Shown piece by piece: positions 54,654 through 63,500 of a DNA stretch of 64,000 bases (positions within the stretch are counted from its first letter, which is position 1; each line of letters starts with the position of its first letter). This DNA comes from Micromonospora coxensis (GTDB taxonomy: Bacteria; Actinomycetota; Actinomycetes; Mycobacteriales; Micromonosporaceae). Location: NCBI RefSeq assembly GCF_900090295.1, contig NZ_LT607753.1, forward strand, positions 1,798,001-1,862,000, given 5' to 3'. Both the position numbers and the translations under genes were made by a program. The notes below the pieces were generated by a model. That model was given only the letters and a program-made list of their open reading frames with translations, had not been told where the DNA came from and made no database searches.

Positions 54654-55324
54654 CCTCCGTCTTCCAGCGCGCCCTCGGCGCGGACTTCGACCGGCTCCAC
54701 CCGGAGCTGCGACGCCGCTTCGGCGTCGACGGCGCCGCCGACGCCGGCTGCGTGGGCACCGGGGTGATGGACCGGATCTGGCGGGGCGCCGCCTTCACCG
54801 TGCCGTTCCTGCGGCTGGGCACCCTGCGGCACGTGCTGTTCCCCGAGACCGGCGTCGACGTGCCCTTCACCATCGAGAACTGGGCCTACACCGACTCGTA
54901 CGGCCGCCCCACCCTGACGTTCGTGCGCACCTTCCGGACGGCGGCGCACCGACGGCGGCGCTTCGACGCGACCATGGTGTTCAGCGAACGCCGGGGCGTG
55001 CTGGTCGACTACCTCGGTACCCACCAGCACCTCGCGGTCGACCTGCACCTCGCCGTCGACGCGGCCGGCGCGCTGACCGTCCGCAGCGGCGCGCAGCGGA
55101 TCCGGGGCGGCGTGCCCTGCCCGCCGGCGCTGACCGGCGAGGCGCGGCTGCGCGAGTGGTACGACGAGCGCGCCGACCGGTTCCGGATCGAGGTGTCGGT
55201 GACCAACCACCGCTTCGGACCGCTCTTCGGCTACTCGGGCAGCTTCACCGTGCAGTACGTCCCGTCCGGCGGGGCACCGGTGCCGGCCGCCGTACGACCG
55301 CTGCGGGAGAATCCCCGGGAATGA
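54650..55324 (+). CDS. DUF4166 protein
   Basis: A 224-residue protein matching the DUF4166 pattern: LGADFDRLHPELRRRFG at the start, a central FPETGVDVPFTIENWAYTDS segment and FGPLFGYSGSFTVQY near the end. In other bacteria this domain is found alone or fused to NAD-dependent dehydrogenases, which suggests work with a hydrophobic or carbonyl substrate (inference). It overlaps the genes on both sides by 4 bp. The GTG start gives the expected N-terminus. Confidence 0.82.
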   Translation: MTSVFQRALGADFDRLHPELRRRFGVDGAADAGCVGTGVMDRIWRGAAFTVPFLRLGTLRHVLFPETGVDVPFTIENWAYTDSYGRPTLTFVRTFRTAAHRRRRFDATMVFSERRGVLVDYLGTHQHLAVDLHLAVDAAGALTVRSGAQRIRGGVPCPPALTGEARLREWYDERADRFRIEVSVTNHRFGPLFGYSGSFTVQYVPSGGAPVPAAVRPLRENPRE

Positions 55325-55962
55325 CCGAGAGGACCCCGATGGCCGGCACCCGCCAGAAACTGATCGACGGCGCGCTCGCGGCGATCCGCGCCCACGGCAT
55401 CGCGGGTGTCTCCGCCCGTACCGTGGCGGCAGCCGCCGGGGTCAACCAGGCCCTGGTCTTCTACCACTTCGGCACCGTCGACGACCTGCTCGCCGAGGCC
55501 TGCCGCAGCGCCACCGAGGCCCGGGTGGCCGCCTACCGGGAACGCTTCGCCGAGGTGCGGTCGCTGCGCGAACTGCTCGACGTGGGGCGGGTGCTGCACG
55601 AGCAGGAACGCACCCAGGGCAACGTGGCGGTGCTGGCCCAACTGCTCGCCGGGGCGCAGACCGACCCGAGGCTCACCGGACCGACCGCCACCGCCCTCGG
55701 GCTCTGGACGGCGGAGATCGAGTCGGTGCTGCGCCGCCTGCTGCGCGACTCCCCGGCCGCACCGGTCGCCGACCCGGCCGGCCTGGCCCGGGCCGTCTCC
55801 GCCGCCTTCGTCGGCCTGGAACTCTTCGAGGGCGTCGACCCGGCCGGCGCCCACGACGCGCTCGCCGCCCTGGAGCGGCTGGCGGTGCTGGTCGAGGTCC
55901 TCGACGACCTCGGCCCGCTGGCCCGCCGCGCCCTGCGCGCCAAGCTCCGCCCGCACACCTGA
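55321..55962 (+). CDS. TetR-family regulator of its own operon
   Basis: A 213-residue TetR protein with the N-terminal helix-turn-helix TRQKLIDGALAAIRAHGIAG, then GVSARTVAAAAGVNQALVFYHFG. The C-terminal ligand domain is alpha-helical and Ala/Leu-rich. The ATG overlaps the stop of the DUF4166 gene. The twin palindromes at 53884-53933 are its probable sites. Control of SRPBCC and DUF4166 production by a hydrophobic ligand is the simplest reading. Confidence 0.9.
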   Translation: MTERTPMAGTRQKLIDGALAAIRAHGIAGVSARTVAAAAGVNQALVFYHFGTVDDLLAEACRSATEARVAAYRERFAEVRSLRELLDVGRVLHEQERTQGNVAVLAQLLAGAQTDPRLTGPTATALGLWTAEIESVLRRLLRDSPAAPVADPAGLARAVSAAFVGLELFEGVDPAGAHDALAALERLAVLVEVLDDLGPLARRALRAKLRPHT

Positions 55963-55980
55963 CCCGCCCCGAGCACGCCG

Positions 55981-56041
55981 GTCGATCAAGAAGTCCGCAT
56001 CGTTCCCGGTCTCCGATCCGGACGCACCCTTCTTGATCGAC
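55981..56041. repeat. GATCAAGAAGT intergenic palindrome, copy 3
   Basis: GTCGATCAAGAAG (55981-55993) is perfectly complementary to CTTCTTGATCGAC (56029-56041), with a 35-nt loop. It lies between the convergent TetR and aspS genes and shares its core with the palindromes at 33928 and 49368. Confidence 0.75.
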
Positions 56042-56076
56042 AGCGCGAGGGGCGGGTCGGCGCGAGGGTCAGCGGG

Positions 56077-57363
56077 TCACGGGGTGAGGCGGTGCAGGTC
56101 ACGCGGGAAGGCCGTCACCTCCCGCACGTTCGCCGCGCCGACCACCCGGGCGACGAAGCGTTCCAGGCCGATCGCGAAGCCGCCGTGCGGGGGCATGCCG
56201 TGCCGGAACGCGTCGACGTAGCCGGCGTACGGCTCGACCGGCTCGCCGCGCGCCGCGAGGGCCGCGAGGTAGTCGTCGTACCGGTGCAGTCGTTGCCCGC
56301 CGGTGACCAGCTCCACGCCCCGGAAGAGCAGGTCGAAGCCGTTGGAGTACGCCGGCCGGGCCGGGTCCGGGTGGGTGTAGAAGGGCCGCTTCGCCATCGG
56401 GTACCCGGTGACGAAGAGGAACTCCGAGCCGTGCTCGGCCCGGGCCCACTCCCCCAGCGCCCGCTCGTGCGCGGGGGCGAGGTCCGGTTCGTCGGCCGGG
56501 GCGCCGGCGATCGTCAGCGCCTCGGTGAAGTGCACGGCGGGGATCTCCGCCGGCACCTCCGGCAGGTCGAGGCCGAGCGCCGAGACGGCGCCCCCGGCCC
56601 GGTCGGCGACCGTCCCCAGCATCACGGCCAGCGTGTCGCGCAGCACGGCCATCACGTCCCGGTGGTCGGCGACGAAGCCCAGCTCGGCGTCGAGGGAGGT
56701 GTACTGGGCCAGGTGCCGGACGGTGTCGTGCGGCTCGGCCCGGAACACCGGACCCACCTCGTACACCCGCTCGAAGACACCCACCATGAGCTGCTTGTAG
56801 AACTGCGGCGACTGCGCCAGGTACGCGGGCCGGCCGAACCAGTCCAGCGCGAAGACGTTCGCCCCGCTCTCGGTGGACGACGCGACCACCTTCGGGGTGT
56901 GGATCTCGGTGAAGTCGCGGGCGTCGAGCGCGGCGCGGAACCCGGCCACCGCCGCCGCCGAGACGCGCAGCGCCGCCGAACGGGTCGGGTGGCGCAGAGC
57001 CACGGGCGCGTGGTCGAGCTGGGTGGGCAGGGTCGCGGCGAGCGCCGGCCGGTACAGGTCGAACGGCGGCGGCACGGCGGGCGGGCCGAGCGGCCGTACC
57101 GTCGGGCCGGTCAGCTCGACCCCGGCGGGCGCCGTGGCGTTCGCGACGACCGTGCCGACGACCTCGACGACGGTCTCCTCGGTGAGCGCCTCGACCTGCC
57201 CGCGCACGGCGGCGTCGGTGACCACCACCTGGGTCAGGCCGGCGGCGTCCCGCACGATCAGGAAGGCCACCGACTTGAGCAGCCGGCGGCGGTGGATCCA
57301 GCCGGCGATCGTCACGGTCTCGCCGACGTGGGCGGGGAGCTGGGAGGACAGGATGCGTTGCAC
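56077..57363 (-). CDS. aspS: Aspartyl-tRNA synthetase, archaeal/eukaryal-like type
   Basis: A 428-residue class IIb aminoacyl-tRNA synthetase that charges tRNA with Asp. An OB-fold anticodon domain ([19 protein letters not shown]) is followed by the class II core: motif 2 region [28 protein letters not shown], and motif 3 [15 protein letters not shown]. It lacks the large GAD insertion of ordinary bacterial AspRS, so it is the compact archaeal-like form, often non-discriminating (tRNA-Asp and tRNA-Asn) in bacteria; which applies here is not shown. GGAGGTAACC precedes the GTG start. A T-box leader with an Asp specifier controls it. Confidence 0.93.
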   Translation of the reverse strand: MQRILSSQLPAHVGETVTIAGWIHRRRLLKSVAFLIVRDAAGLTQVVVTDAAVRGQVEALTEETVVEVVGTVVANATAPAGVELTGPTVRPLGPPAVPPPFDLYRPALAATLPTQLDHAPVALRHPTRSAALRVSAAAVAGFRAALDARDFTEIHTPKVVASSTESGANVFALDWFGRPAYLAQSPQFYKQLMVGVFERVYEVGPVFRAEPHDTVRHLAQYTSLDAELGFVADHRDVMAVLRDTLAVMLGTVADRAGGAVSALGLDLPEVPAEIPAVHFTEALTIAGAPADEPDLAPAHERALGEWARAEHGSEFLFVTGYPMAKRPFYTHPDPARPAYSNGFDLLFRGVELVTGGQRLHRYDDYLAALAARGEPVEPYAGYVDAFRHGMPPHGGFAIGLERFVARVVGAANVREVTAFPRDLHRLTP

Positions 57364-57642
57364 GGCGGTTACCTCCTCGATCAATCGCAACGCGATCCCC
57401 GGGAGGTGTGGGCGAGCGGGAACCTCGCGGTGCCACCACACCTTCGCCCCCGCCTGGGCGGGGGCCTCGTTCGTCGCCTGGTCACCGGGGCCAGCCGGGC
57501 GGGCTCTACTGGGCGCGCGGGGCGCGCCGTTCTTCCCGCGGCTCGGGAGGGTCTTCACGCTCCGGCGCCAGACCGCCTTCCAGCAACCGGCGGCTCTCTG
57601 CGCTGGCGGATCGGCGCGCTACTCGGCTCCGTCACAGCTTTG
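57364..57642 (-). promoter_or_regulatory. T-box riboswitch (Asp specifier) in the aspS leader
   Basis: Read on the minus strand, Stem I shows an AGTA element (GGAGCCGAGTAGCG), an AGAGAG bulge (57597-57592 region), a GGTTGCTGG apical segment and the specifier loop TGAAGACC with the codon GAC (57553-57551, Asp). The T-box TGGCACCGCG (57435-57426) has C at the variable position, matching the G73 discriminator of tRNA-Asp. AGGTGTGG (57443-57436) can pair with CCACACCT (57411-57404). The overlapping ACCTCC (57407-57402) can instead pair with the aspS ribosome site GGAGGT (57376-57371). This predicts translational control: uncharged tRNA-Asp frees the ribosome site. Confidence 0.85.
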
Positions 57643-57780
57643 CGGGGGAGGTTAGCACCGGATCCCGCGCACTGTGACGACAATTTTCCCGGCCTCGGTG
57701 TCCGGTGTCACAGAATCTGCGGCGTGACGCCGGTCGCCCGCCGTTCATCGACCGCCACCGACCGGCGTAGGCTCGTTTTC
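57643..57780. promoter_or_regulatory. Divergent aspS/lipA promoter region
   Basis: Minus strand: TAACCT (57654-57649), with TCACAG 17 bp upstream, gives a transcript starting near 57642 that contains the whole T-box. Plus strand: TAGGCT (57768-57773) lies 7 nt before the lipA GTG. Together with the T-box this accounts for the 417-bp gap 57364-57780; no gene is present. Confidence 0.6.
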
Positions 57781-58770
57781 GTGACGATCGAGCACTCCGC
57801 GCCGACGACTCAGCAGCCAGCGCCCTCCGCGACGGTCGCCCCCGAGGGGCGGCGGATGCTGCGGATCGAGGCCCGCAACGCCGAGACGCCGATCGAGCGC
57901 AAGCCGCCGTGGATCAAGGTCAAGGCCAAGATGGGCCCGGAGTACACCCAGTTGCGCGGGCTCGTCTCGCGCGAAGGGCTGCACACGGTCTGTCAGGAGG
58001 CCGGCTGCCCCAACATCTACGAGTGCTGGGAGGACCGCGAGGCGACCTTCCTCATCGGCGGTGACCAGTGCACCCGGCGCTGCGACTTCTGCCAGATCGA
58101 CACCGGCAAGCCGGCCGAGTTCGACGCCGACGAGCCGCGCCGGGTCGCCGAGTCCGTCGCCGCGATGGGGCTGCGCTACGCCACCATCACCGGTGTCGCC
58201 CGTGACGACCTGCCCGACGGCGGCGCGTGGCTGTACGCCGAGACCGTCCGGCAGATCCACGCCCTGCGCTCCGGCTGCGGCGTCGAGCTGCTGATCCCCG
58301 ACTTCAACGCGGTCCCCGAGCAGCTCGCCGAGGTCTTCGGGTCGCGTCCCGAGGTGCTGGCGCACAACGTCGAGACGGTGCCGCGCATCTTCAAGCGGAT
58401 CCGGCCAGCCTTCCGCTACGACCGCTCGCTGGACGTGATCCGCCAGGCCCGCGCCGACGGCCTGGTCACCAAGAGCAACCTGATCCTCGGCATGGGCGAG
58501 GAGCGCGCCGAGGTCTCCCAGGCGCTGCGCGACCTGCACGACGCCGGCTGCGAGCTGATCACCATCACCCAGTACCTGCGCCCCTCCCCCCGGCACCACC
58601 CGGTCACCCGCTGGGTCAAGCCGGAGGAGTTCGTCGAGCTGCGCGAGGAGGCCGAGGAGATCGGCTTCGCCGGCGTGATGAGCGGGCCGCTGGTGCGCTC
58701 GTCGTACCGCGCCGGGCGGCTCTACCAGCAGGCCCTGGCGGCCCGCGAGGGCGTTCCCGCCGCCGGCTGA
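57781..58770 (+). CDS. lipA: Lipoyl synthase
   Basis: LipA (329 aa) inserts two sulfurs into octanoyl groups on lipoyl domains, using radical SAM chemistry. The auxiliary cluster ligands are in [12 protein letters not shown] (about 71, 76, 82), and the radical SAM cluster is CTRRCDFC (about 97-104). The C-terminal SSYRAG serine, which binds the auxiliary cluster, is present. The TAGGCT box 7 nt before the GTG indicates leaderless initiation. With lipB, sucB, lpd and gcvT it completes the lipoate-linked set of the window; the A-type carrier at 11363 could help its clusters (inference). Confidence 0.97.
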   Translation: MTIEHSAPTTQQPAPSATVAPEGRRMLRIEARNAETPIERKPPWIKVKAKMGPEYTQLRGLVSREGLHTVCQEAGCPNIYECWEDREATFLIGGDQCTRRCDFCQIDTGKPAEFDADEPRRVAESVAAMGLRYATITGVARDDLPDGGAWLYAETVRQIHALRSGCGVELLIPDFNAVPEQLAEVFGSRPEVLAHNVETVPRIFKRIRPAFRYDRSLDVIRQARADGLVTKSNLILGMGEERAEVSQALRDLHDAGCELITITQYLRPSPRHHPVTRWVKPEEFVELREEAEEIGFAGVMSGPLVRSSYRAGRLYQQALAAREGVPAAG

Positions 58771-58832
58771 GACCGCGCCGGCGTCCGCGTCACCGGCCCT
58801 GCGCCGGGGCCGCGGATGCCATGATCACAGGC

Positions 58833-60476
58833 ATGACCACCGGGGTACGCCCGCAGCCGCGCGACGCGGCCCGTCGGCGTACGCCCCGGTGGCCGGCGCC
58901 GAGCCTGCTCGCCCTCGTGGTGGGGCTGGCCGCGGTGGCGTACCGGTGCGCGCTGCTGCTGGCCGACACGCCGCGCACCAACAGCGACGAGGCGACCATG
59001 GGGCTCGCCGCGCTGCATATCGCCCGGGGCGAGGACTTCCCCGTCTTCTTCTACGGCCAGGCGTACATGGGGACGCTGGAGGCGTACCTGGCCGCGCCGC
59101 TGGTCGCCGTGGCCGGCCCGTCCTGGCTCGCGCTGCGGCTGCCGCTGCTCGCCCTGTACGCCCTCTTCCTGTACCTGAGCTGGCGGTTGACCCGTCGCCT
59201 CGGCGGGGACCGCTGGTTCGCCCTGCTGGTGGTCGCGGTGCTGGCGCTCGGCTCGGACCGGATCGTCAAGAACCAGCTCATCGCCGGCGGCGGGTACCCC
59301 GAACTGCACCCCGTCGGGGTCGGGCTGGCCCTGCTCACGCTCGACCTCGCCGCCGGGCGGCCGGACGGCCGGCGGTGGCGCTTCGCCGCGTTCGGGTTCC
59401 TCGCCGGGCTCACCGTCTGGGTCGACCCGCTGCTGCTGCCGTACCTGCTCCCGCTCGCGGCGGTGCTGGTCGGCGCCGCCCGGCGGGAGCTGCGCGGACG
59501 CTGCGGCGCGCTGCTGGCCGGCGCGGCGGTGCTCGGCGCCGCGCCGCTGCTCGGGCACAGCCTCGCCCACGGCCGGAACCCCGTCGCGGCGGTGCTCGCC
59601 GCCAGCGGCGGGGACGCCACGGCGGGCTGGGTCGACCGGCTGCACGGCGGGCTGGTGCTCGGTCCGGCCCTGGGCATGGGATTCTGCGCGCCGAGCCACT
59701 GCGCGGGCTGGCAGTTGTGGTGGTCGGTGGCCCTGCCGGTGCTCCTGGCACTGGCCGGGCTGGCGGCCTGGCGCGGGCTGCGCGCGGCCTCGCGTGATCC
59801 ACTCCGTTTGCGGCGTGTGGCGGTGTCGGAGCCCCTCGGACACCGCGACACCCCGCAGACGGTGTCGATCGAGGCGCAGGCCGGGGCGGCGGTGCGGCTG
59901 GCGCTGGTGGCGGGCGCGGTCGGGACGCTTGCCGCGTACACGGTCAGCAGCGCCGCCGGCCGGACGCCGGTGGAGAGTTCCCGGTACCTGTCCTGCCTGC
60001 TGATCTCGACCCCGGCCCTGCTCTGGCCGCTCTGGCAGGCCGCCCGCCGGCCCACCGGCGCGCCGGTGCGGGTCGCGGCGGTCGGTGTCCTCGCCGCCCT
60101 GCTCGGCACCGCCGCCGTGGCCACCGCCGGCACGCTGGGCACGGTGCCGGAGAACCGGGCGGAGGCGCGGCGGCACCGGGCCATGCTCGACACGCTGCGC
60201 GAGCAGGGCGTCCGGCACGTCTACGGCGAGTACTGGACCTGCAACCGGCTCACCTTCGCCGCCGGGGAGGAGATCGTCTGCGCGGTCGTCGACGAGCGGC
60301 TGCGCCCCGGCTTCGACCGGCTGCCCGGCTACCGGCGGGCGGTCACCACGGCGGACGCCGCCGCGTACGTGGCCCCGGTCGGCTCGCCGCTGGCGGCCAC
60401 CCTGCACCGGCGGCCCCCGGCCGGCGCGCGGGTACTGACGGTCGACGGCTGGCAGATCTGGCTGCCCCCGCGCTGA
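58833..60476 (+). CDS. Multi-spanning membrane protein, GT-C-like, with internal palindrome
   Basis: A 547-residue membrane protein with ten or so helices and a C-terminal soluble part. The first loop reads ADTPRTNSDEATMGLAALHIA, with an Asp-Glu pair placed as in GT-C glycosyltransferases, and is followed by FFYGQAYMGTLEAYLAAP, as in PMT/ArnT-like enzymes. A palindromic DNA element (59804-59862) adds about 20 residues in a loop near residue 335. ATG 58833 follows a weak CATGAT box by 7 nt; ATG 58821 is an alternative. Substrate unknown. Confidence 0.75.
   Translation: MTTGVRPQPRDAARRRTPRWPAPSLLALVVGLAAVAYRCALLLADTPRTNSDEATMGLAALHIARGEDFPVFFYGQAYMGTLEAYLAAPLVAVAGPSWLALRLPLLALYALFLYLSWRLTRRLGGDRWFALLVVAVLALGSDRIVKNQLIAGGGYPELHPVGVGLALLTLDLAAGRPDGRRWRFAAFGFLAGLTVWVDPLLLPYLLPLAAVLVGAARRELRGRCGALLAGAAVLGAAPLLGHSLAHGRNPVAAVLAASGGDATAGWVDRLHGGLVLGPALGMGFCAPSHCAGWQLWWSVALPVLLALAGLAAWRGLRAASRDPLRLRRVAVSEPLGHRDTPQTVSIEAQAGAAVRLALVAGAVGTLAAYTVSSAAGRTPVESSRYLSCLLISTPALLWPLWQAARRPTGAPVRVAAVGVLAALLGTAAVATAGTLGTVPENRAEARRHRAMLDTLREQGVRHVYGEYWTCNRLTFAAGEEIVCAVVDERLRPGFDRLPGYRRAVTTADAAAYVAPVGSPLAATLHRRPPAGARVLTVDGWQIWLPPR
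59804..59862. repeat. Palindromic element inside the GT-C-like gene
   Basis: Arms at 59804-59827 and 59839-59862 match at 21 of 24 positions with an 11-nt loop (left arm begins CCGTTTGCGGCGTGTGGCGG). It keeps the reading frame and encodes LRLRRVAVSEPLGHRDTPQT, a hydrophilic insert between two membrane helices. Mismatches are compatible with an aged insertion. Confidence 0.8.
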
Positions 60477-60512
60477 CCGCACCGACTCGGGCGGGCCGGC
60501 ACCGGGCACGCG

Positions 60513-60597
60513 GGTCAGTCGCGGTCGGAGTCGTCACCGCCGGTGGTCAATCACGGTCGGAGTCGTCACCGCCGGTGGTCAGTCGCGGTCGGGGTCG
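60513..60597. repeat. 32-bp tandem repeats at the 3' end of the LuxR gene
   Basis: The 32-bp unit starting GGTCAGTCGCGGTCGGAGTC occurs at 60513-60544, at 60545-60576 (two differences) and partly at 60577-60597. The third copy contains the true stop codon of the LuxR gene; the other two are untranslated copies just beyond it. Confidence 0.85.
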
Positions 60598-63500
60598 AGC
60601 AGGCCGAGGCGGTGAGCCAGGGCGGCCGCCTCGATCCGGTTGCCGACGTCGAGCTTGGCGATGATCCGGCTGACGTGCACGCTCGCCGTCTTCGGCGAGA
60701 TGAACAGCCGCTCGGCGATCCGGCTGTTGCTGTGCCCCTCGGCGACCAGCCGCAGCACCTCCCGCTCCCGGGCGGTGAGCAGGTCCGTGCCGGCCCGGGC
60801 CCCGCGCAGGCCGACCCGGCGGGCCAGCGCGGCGGCCTGCTCGGCGAGCGGGGTCGCGCCGAGGCGCCGGGCGATCGCGGTGGCCTCCTCGACCGCCGCC
60901 CCGGCCCGCTCCCGCTCCCCCGCCGCCGCGGCGGCCTCGGCGAGCGCCAGCAGCGCCCGGCCCAGGGCGTACGGCTGGCCGTCGGCCCGCCACGCCTCGA
61001 CCGCGGCCTGCCAGGCGGGCAGCGCCCGGCCGGCGGGGGCCAGCAGCGCGGTCACCTGGGCGGCGTGCGCCCGCTCCGCCGGGTGGCGGGCCGGCAGGTC
61101 GGCGGCGAGCGCGGCGACCGACGCGGCGAGGTCCCGGTCGTCGGTGCGGGCGGCGGTACGGGCGGCGGCGGCGAGCACCGGCCACCCCTCCCGGGGCAGG
61201 TGCGGCAGCCGGTCGTCGGCGAGCGCGGCGCGGGCCGCCCGGCCCGCCTCGACCTTGTCGTCGGCGGCGAGGGCCGCCTCGATGCGCAGCTCGTGCAGGG
61301 GCAGCCGGTGGTTCGGCCACAGGTACGGGCGGGCCAGGAAGCCGAGCGCCCGGCCGACCAGCTCGTCGGCGCGCGGGTGGGCGCGGGCCAGCCGCAGCCC
61401 GGCGCGCAGTTGGAGCCAGTGCAGCCCGGACACCCCGGGCGGGTCGATCCGGGACGCCTCGACGCAGGCCGCGTCGGCCTCGTCCCACCGGCCCAGGGCG
61501 ATCAGCGCCTCGGCCCGGTTCGACAGCAGGTACGCCCCGGTCGAGCGGCTGATGCCGACCCGGCGCGCCTCGGCCACCCCGGCTGCGGCGGCCTCGGCCG
61601 ACTCGGCGTACCGGCCCAGCTCGAAGAGCACGTCGGAGAGGTGGACCAGGGCGCTGACCAGCGCCGGGGCGTTCCCGGCGGCACGGGCCCGGGCCTCGGC
61701 CCGGCGCAGCTCGGCCAGCCCGAGGTCCGGCGCCTGGTCGGTGCGGCAGAGCATGGCGATCCGGGTGGGCAGCAGGGCCAGGTCCTCGCCGAGCGACTCG
61801 GCGGCGGTGTGCGCCTCGGCGGCCACCGCCGCGGCCTGCTCCGGGTCGATCCGGACCAGGTGGGCGGCGATGTCGGCGAGCAGCCGGACCCGCTGCGGGC
61901 CGTCCGGCACCCCGGCCGCCAGCCGGTACGCCTCGCGCAGCTCGGCGCTGCCGTCGCTCTTGCCGAGCAGGGCCAGCAGCCGGCCACGCCGGTCGAACAG
62001 CCGGGCGGCCCGCAGCGGCTCGGCGTCGGCGTCGACCTCGGCCAGCGCCGCCCGGGCGAGGGTGATCGCCCGGCCGTAGTCGCCGGCCGTGGTGGCCGCG
62101 TCCAGCGTCTCCTCCAGCACGGCCAGGTGGTCCATGCCGAGCCGGTCGGCGGCGTCGGGCACCAGCTCCCACAGCTCCAGCACCCGTTCCAGCAGCCGGC
62201 TCTGCTCCGCGTACGCGTACCGGTCGGCGGCGGCGCGGGCCGCCACCCGGGCGGCGAGCAGGGCCCGGGGGTGGTCGTGGGCGGCGTACCAGTGGTGGGC
62301 GATCTCGGCCGGGGCGCGACCGGCGGCGACGAGCTGCGGCTGCGCCTCGATGGCGGCGGCGTACCGGGCGTGCAGCCGGGCGTGCTCGCCGGGCAGCAGC
62401 TCGTCGTGGACCGCCTCGCGGACCAGGGCGTGCCGGAACTCGTAGTCGCCCTCCGGATCGGCGACGACGAGCTGGGCGGCGACGGCGGCGCGCAGCGCGT
62501 CCTCCAGCTCGGGCTCGGGCAGGCCGGCGACCTCGGCGAGGAGCTGGTGGGCGAAGCGGGTGCCTCCGGCGGCGGCGATGCGCAGCACCCGCTGGGCGGC
62601 GTCGGGGAGCCGGTCGACCCGGGCGAGCAGCAGGTCGCGCAGGGTCTCCGGCAGGGTGGCGCAGCCGACCGGGTCGCCGGCCGCGGCCAGCTCCTCGATG
62701 AAGAACGGGTTGCCCTGGGTGCGCTCGTGCACGTCGTCGACGGCGCGGGTCGCCGGCTCGGCCCCGAGCAGGTCGGCGAGGATGGCGGCGGTGCCGTCCC
62801 GGTCGAGGCGGCCCAGCTCGATGCGCTCGACGCCGCGGGCCCGGTCCAGCTCGGCGAGGAACGGGCGCAGCGGGTGCCCCCGGTGCAGCTCGTCGGTTCG
62901 GTAGGTGCAGACCAGCAGCATCCGGGCGGTGCGGGCGGCCCGGACCAGGAAGCCGATCAGGTCCCGGGTGGAGCGGTCGGCCCAGTGCAGGTCCTCGATC
63001 ACCAGCACCAGCGGCCGGGCCGTGGCGAGCCGGTGGAACAGCTCTCCCACCAGGTCGAACAGGTAGCCCCGGGGGGTGTCCGACAGAGCCGGGCCGGGTG
63101 GCGCGGCGGCCACCGCCGGCACCCGGGCCAGTTCCGGCAGCAGGCGGGCGAACTCCGGCTCGTACCCGGAGAAGACGGCGGGGCCGTCGCGGCGCAGCAC
63201 CTCGCGCAGCGCGGCGGCGAACGGCGCGAAGGGCAGGCCGGCCTCGCCCAGTTCCAGGCACTGCCCGACGAGGAGCCGGTCGCCGCCTGCGGTGACCAGG
63301 GCGCCGAACTCCTCCAGCAGGCGGGTCTTGCCGACCCCGGCCTCCCCGCCGACCAGCACGGTGCCGGCCTGCCCGGCCCGGGCGCGGGCCAGGGCGGCGC
63401 GCAGCGACCCGAGCTCGTCCTGCCGGCCGACGAGGACGGTGCTGGCGGCGCGTACGGTCACGGCGTCGAGCATGCCACGTGCGCTCCCGGCGCCGCCCCC

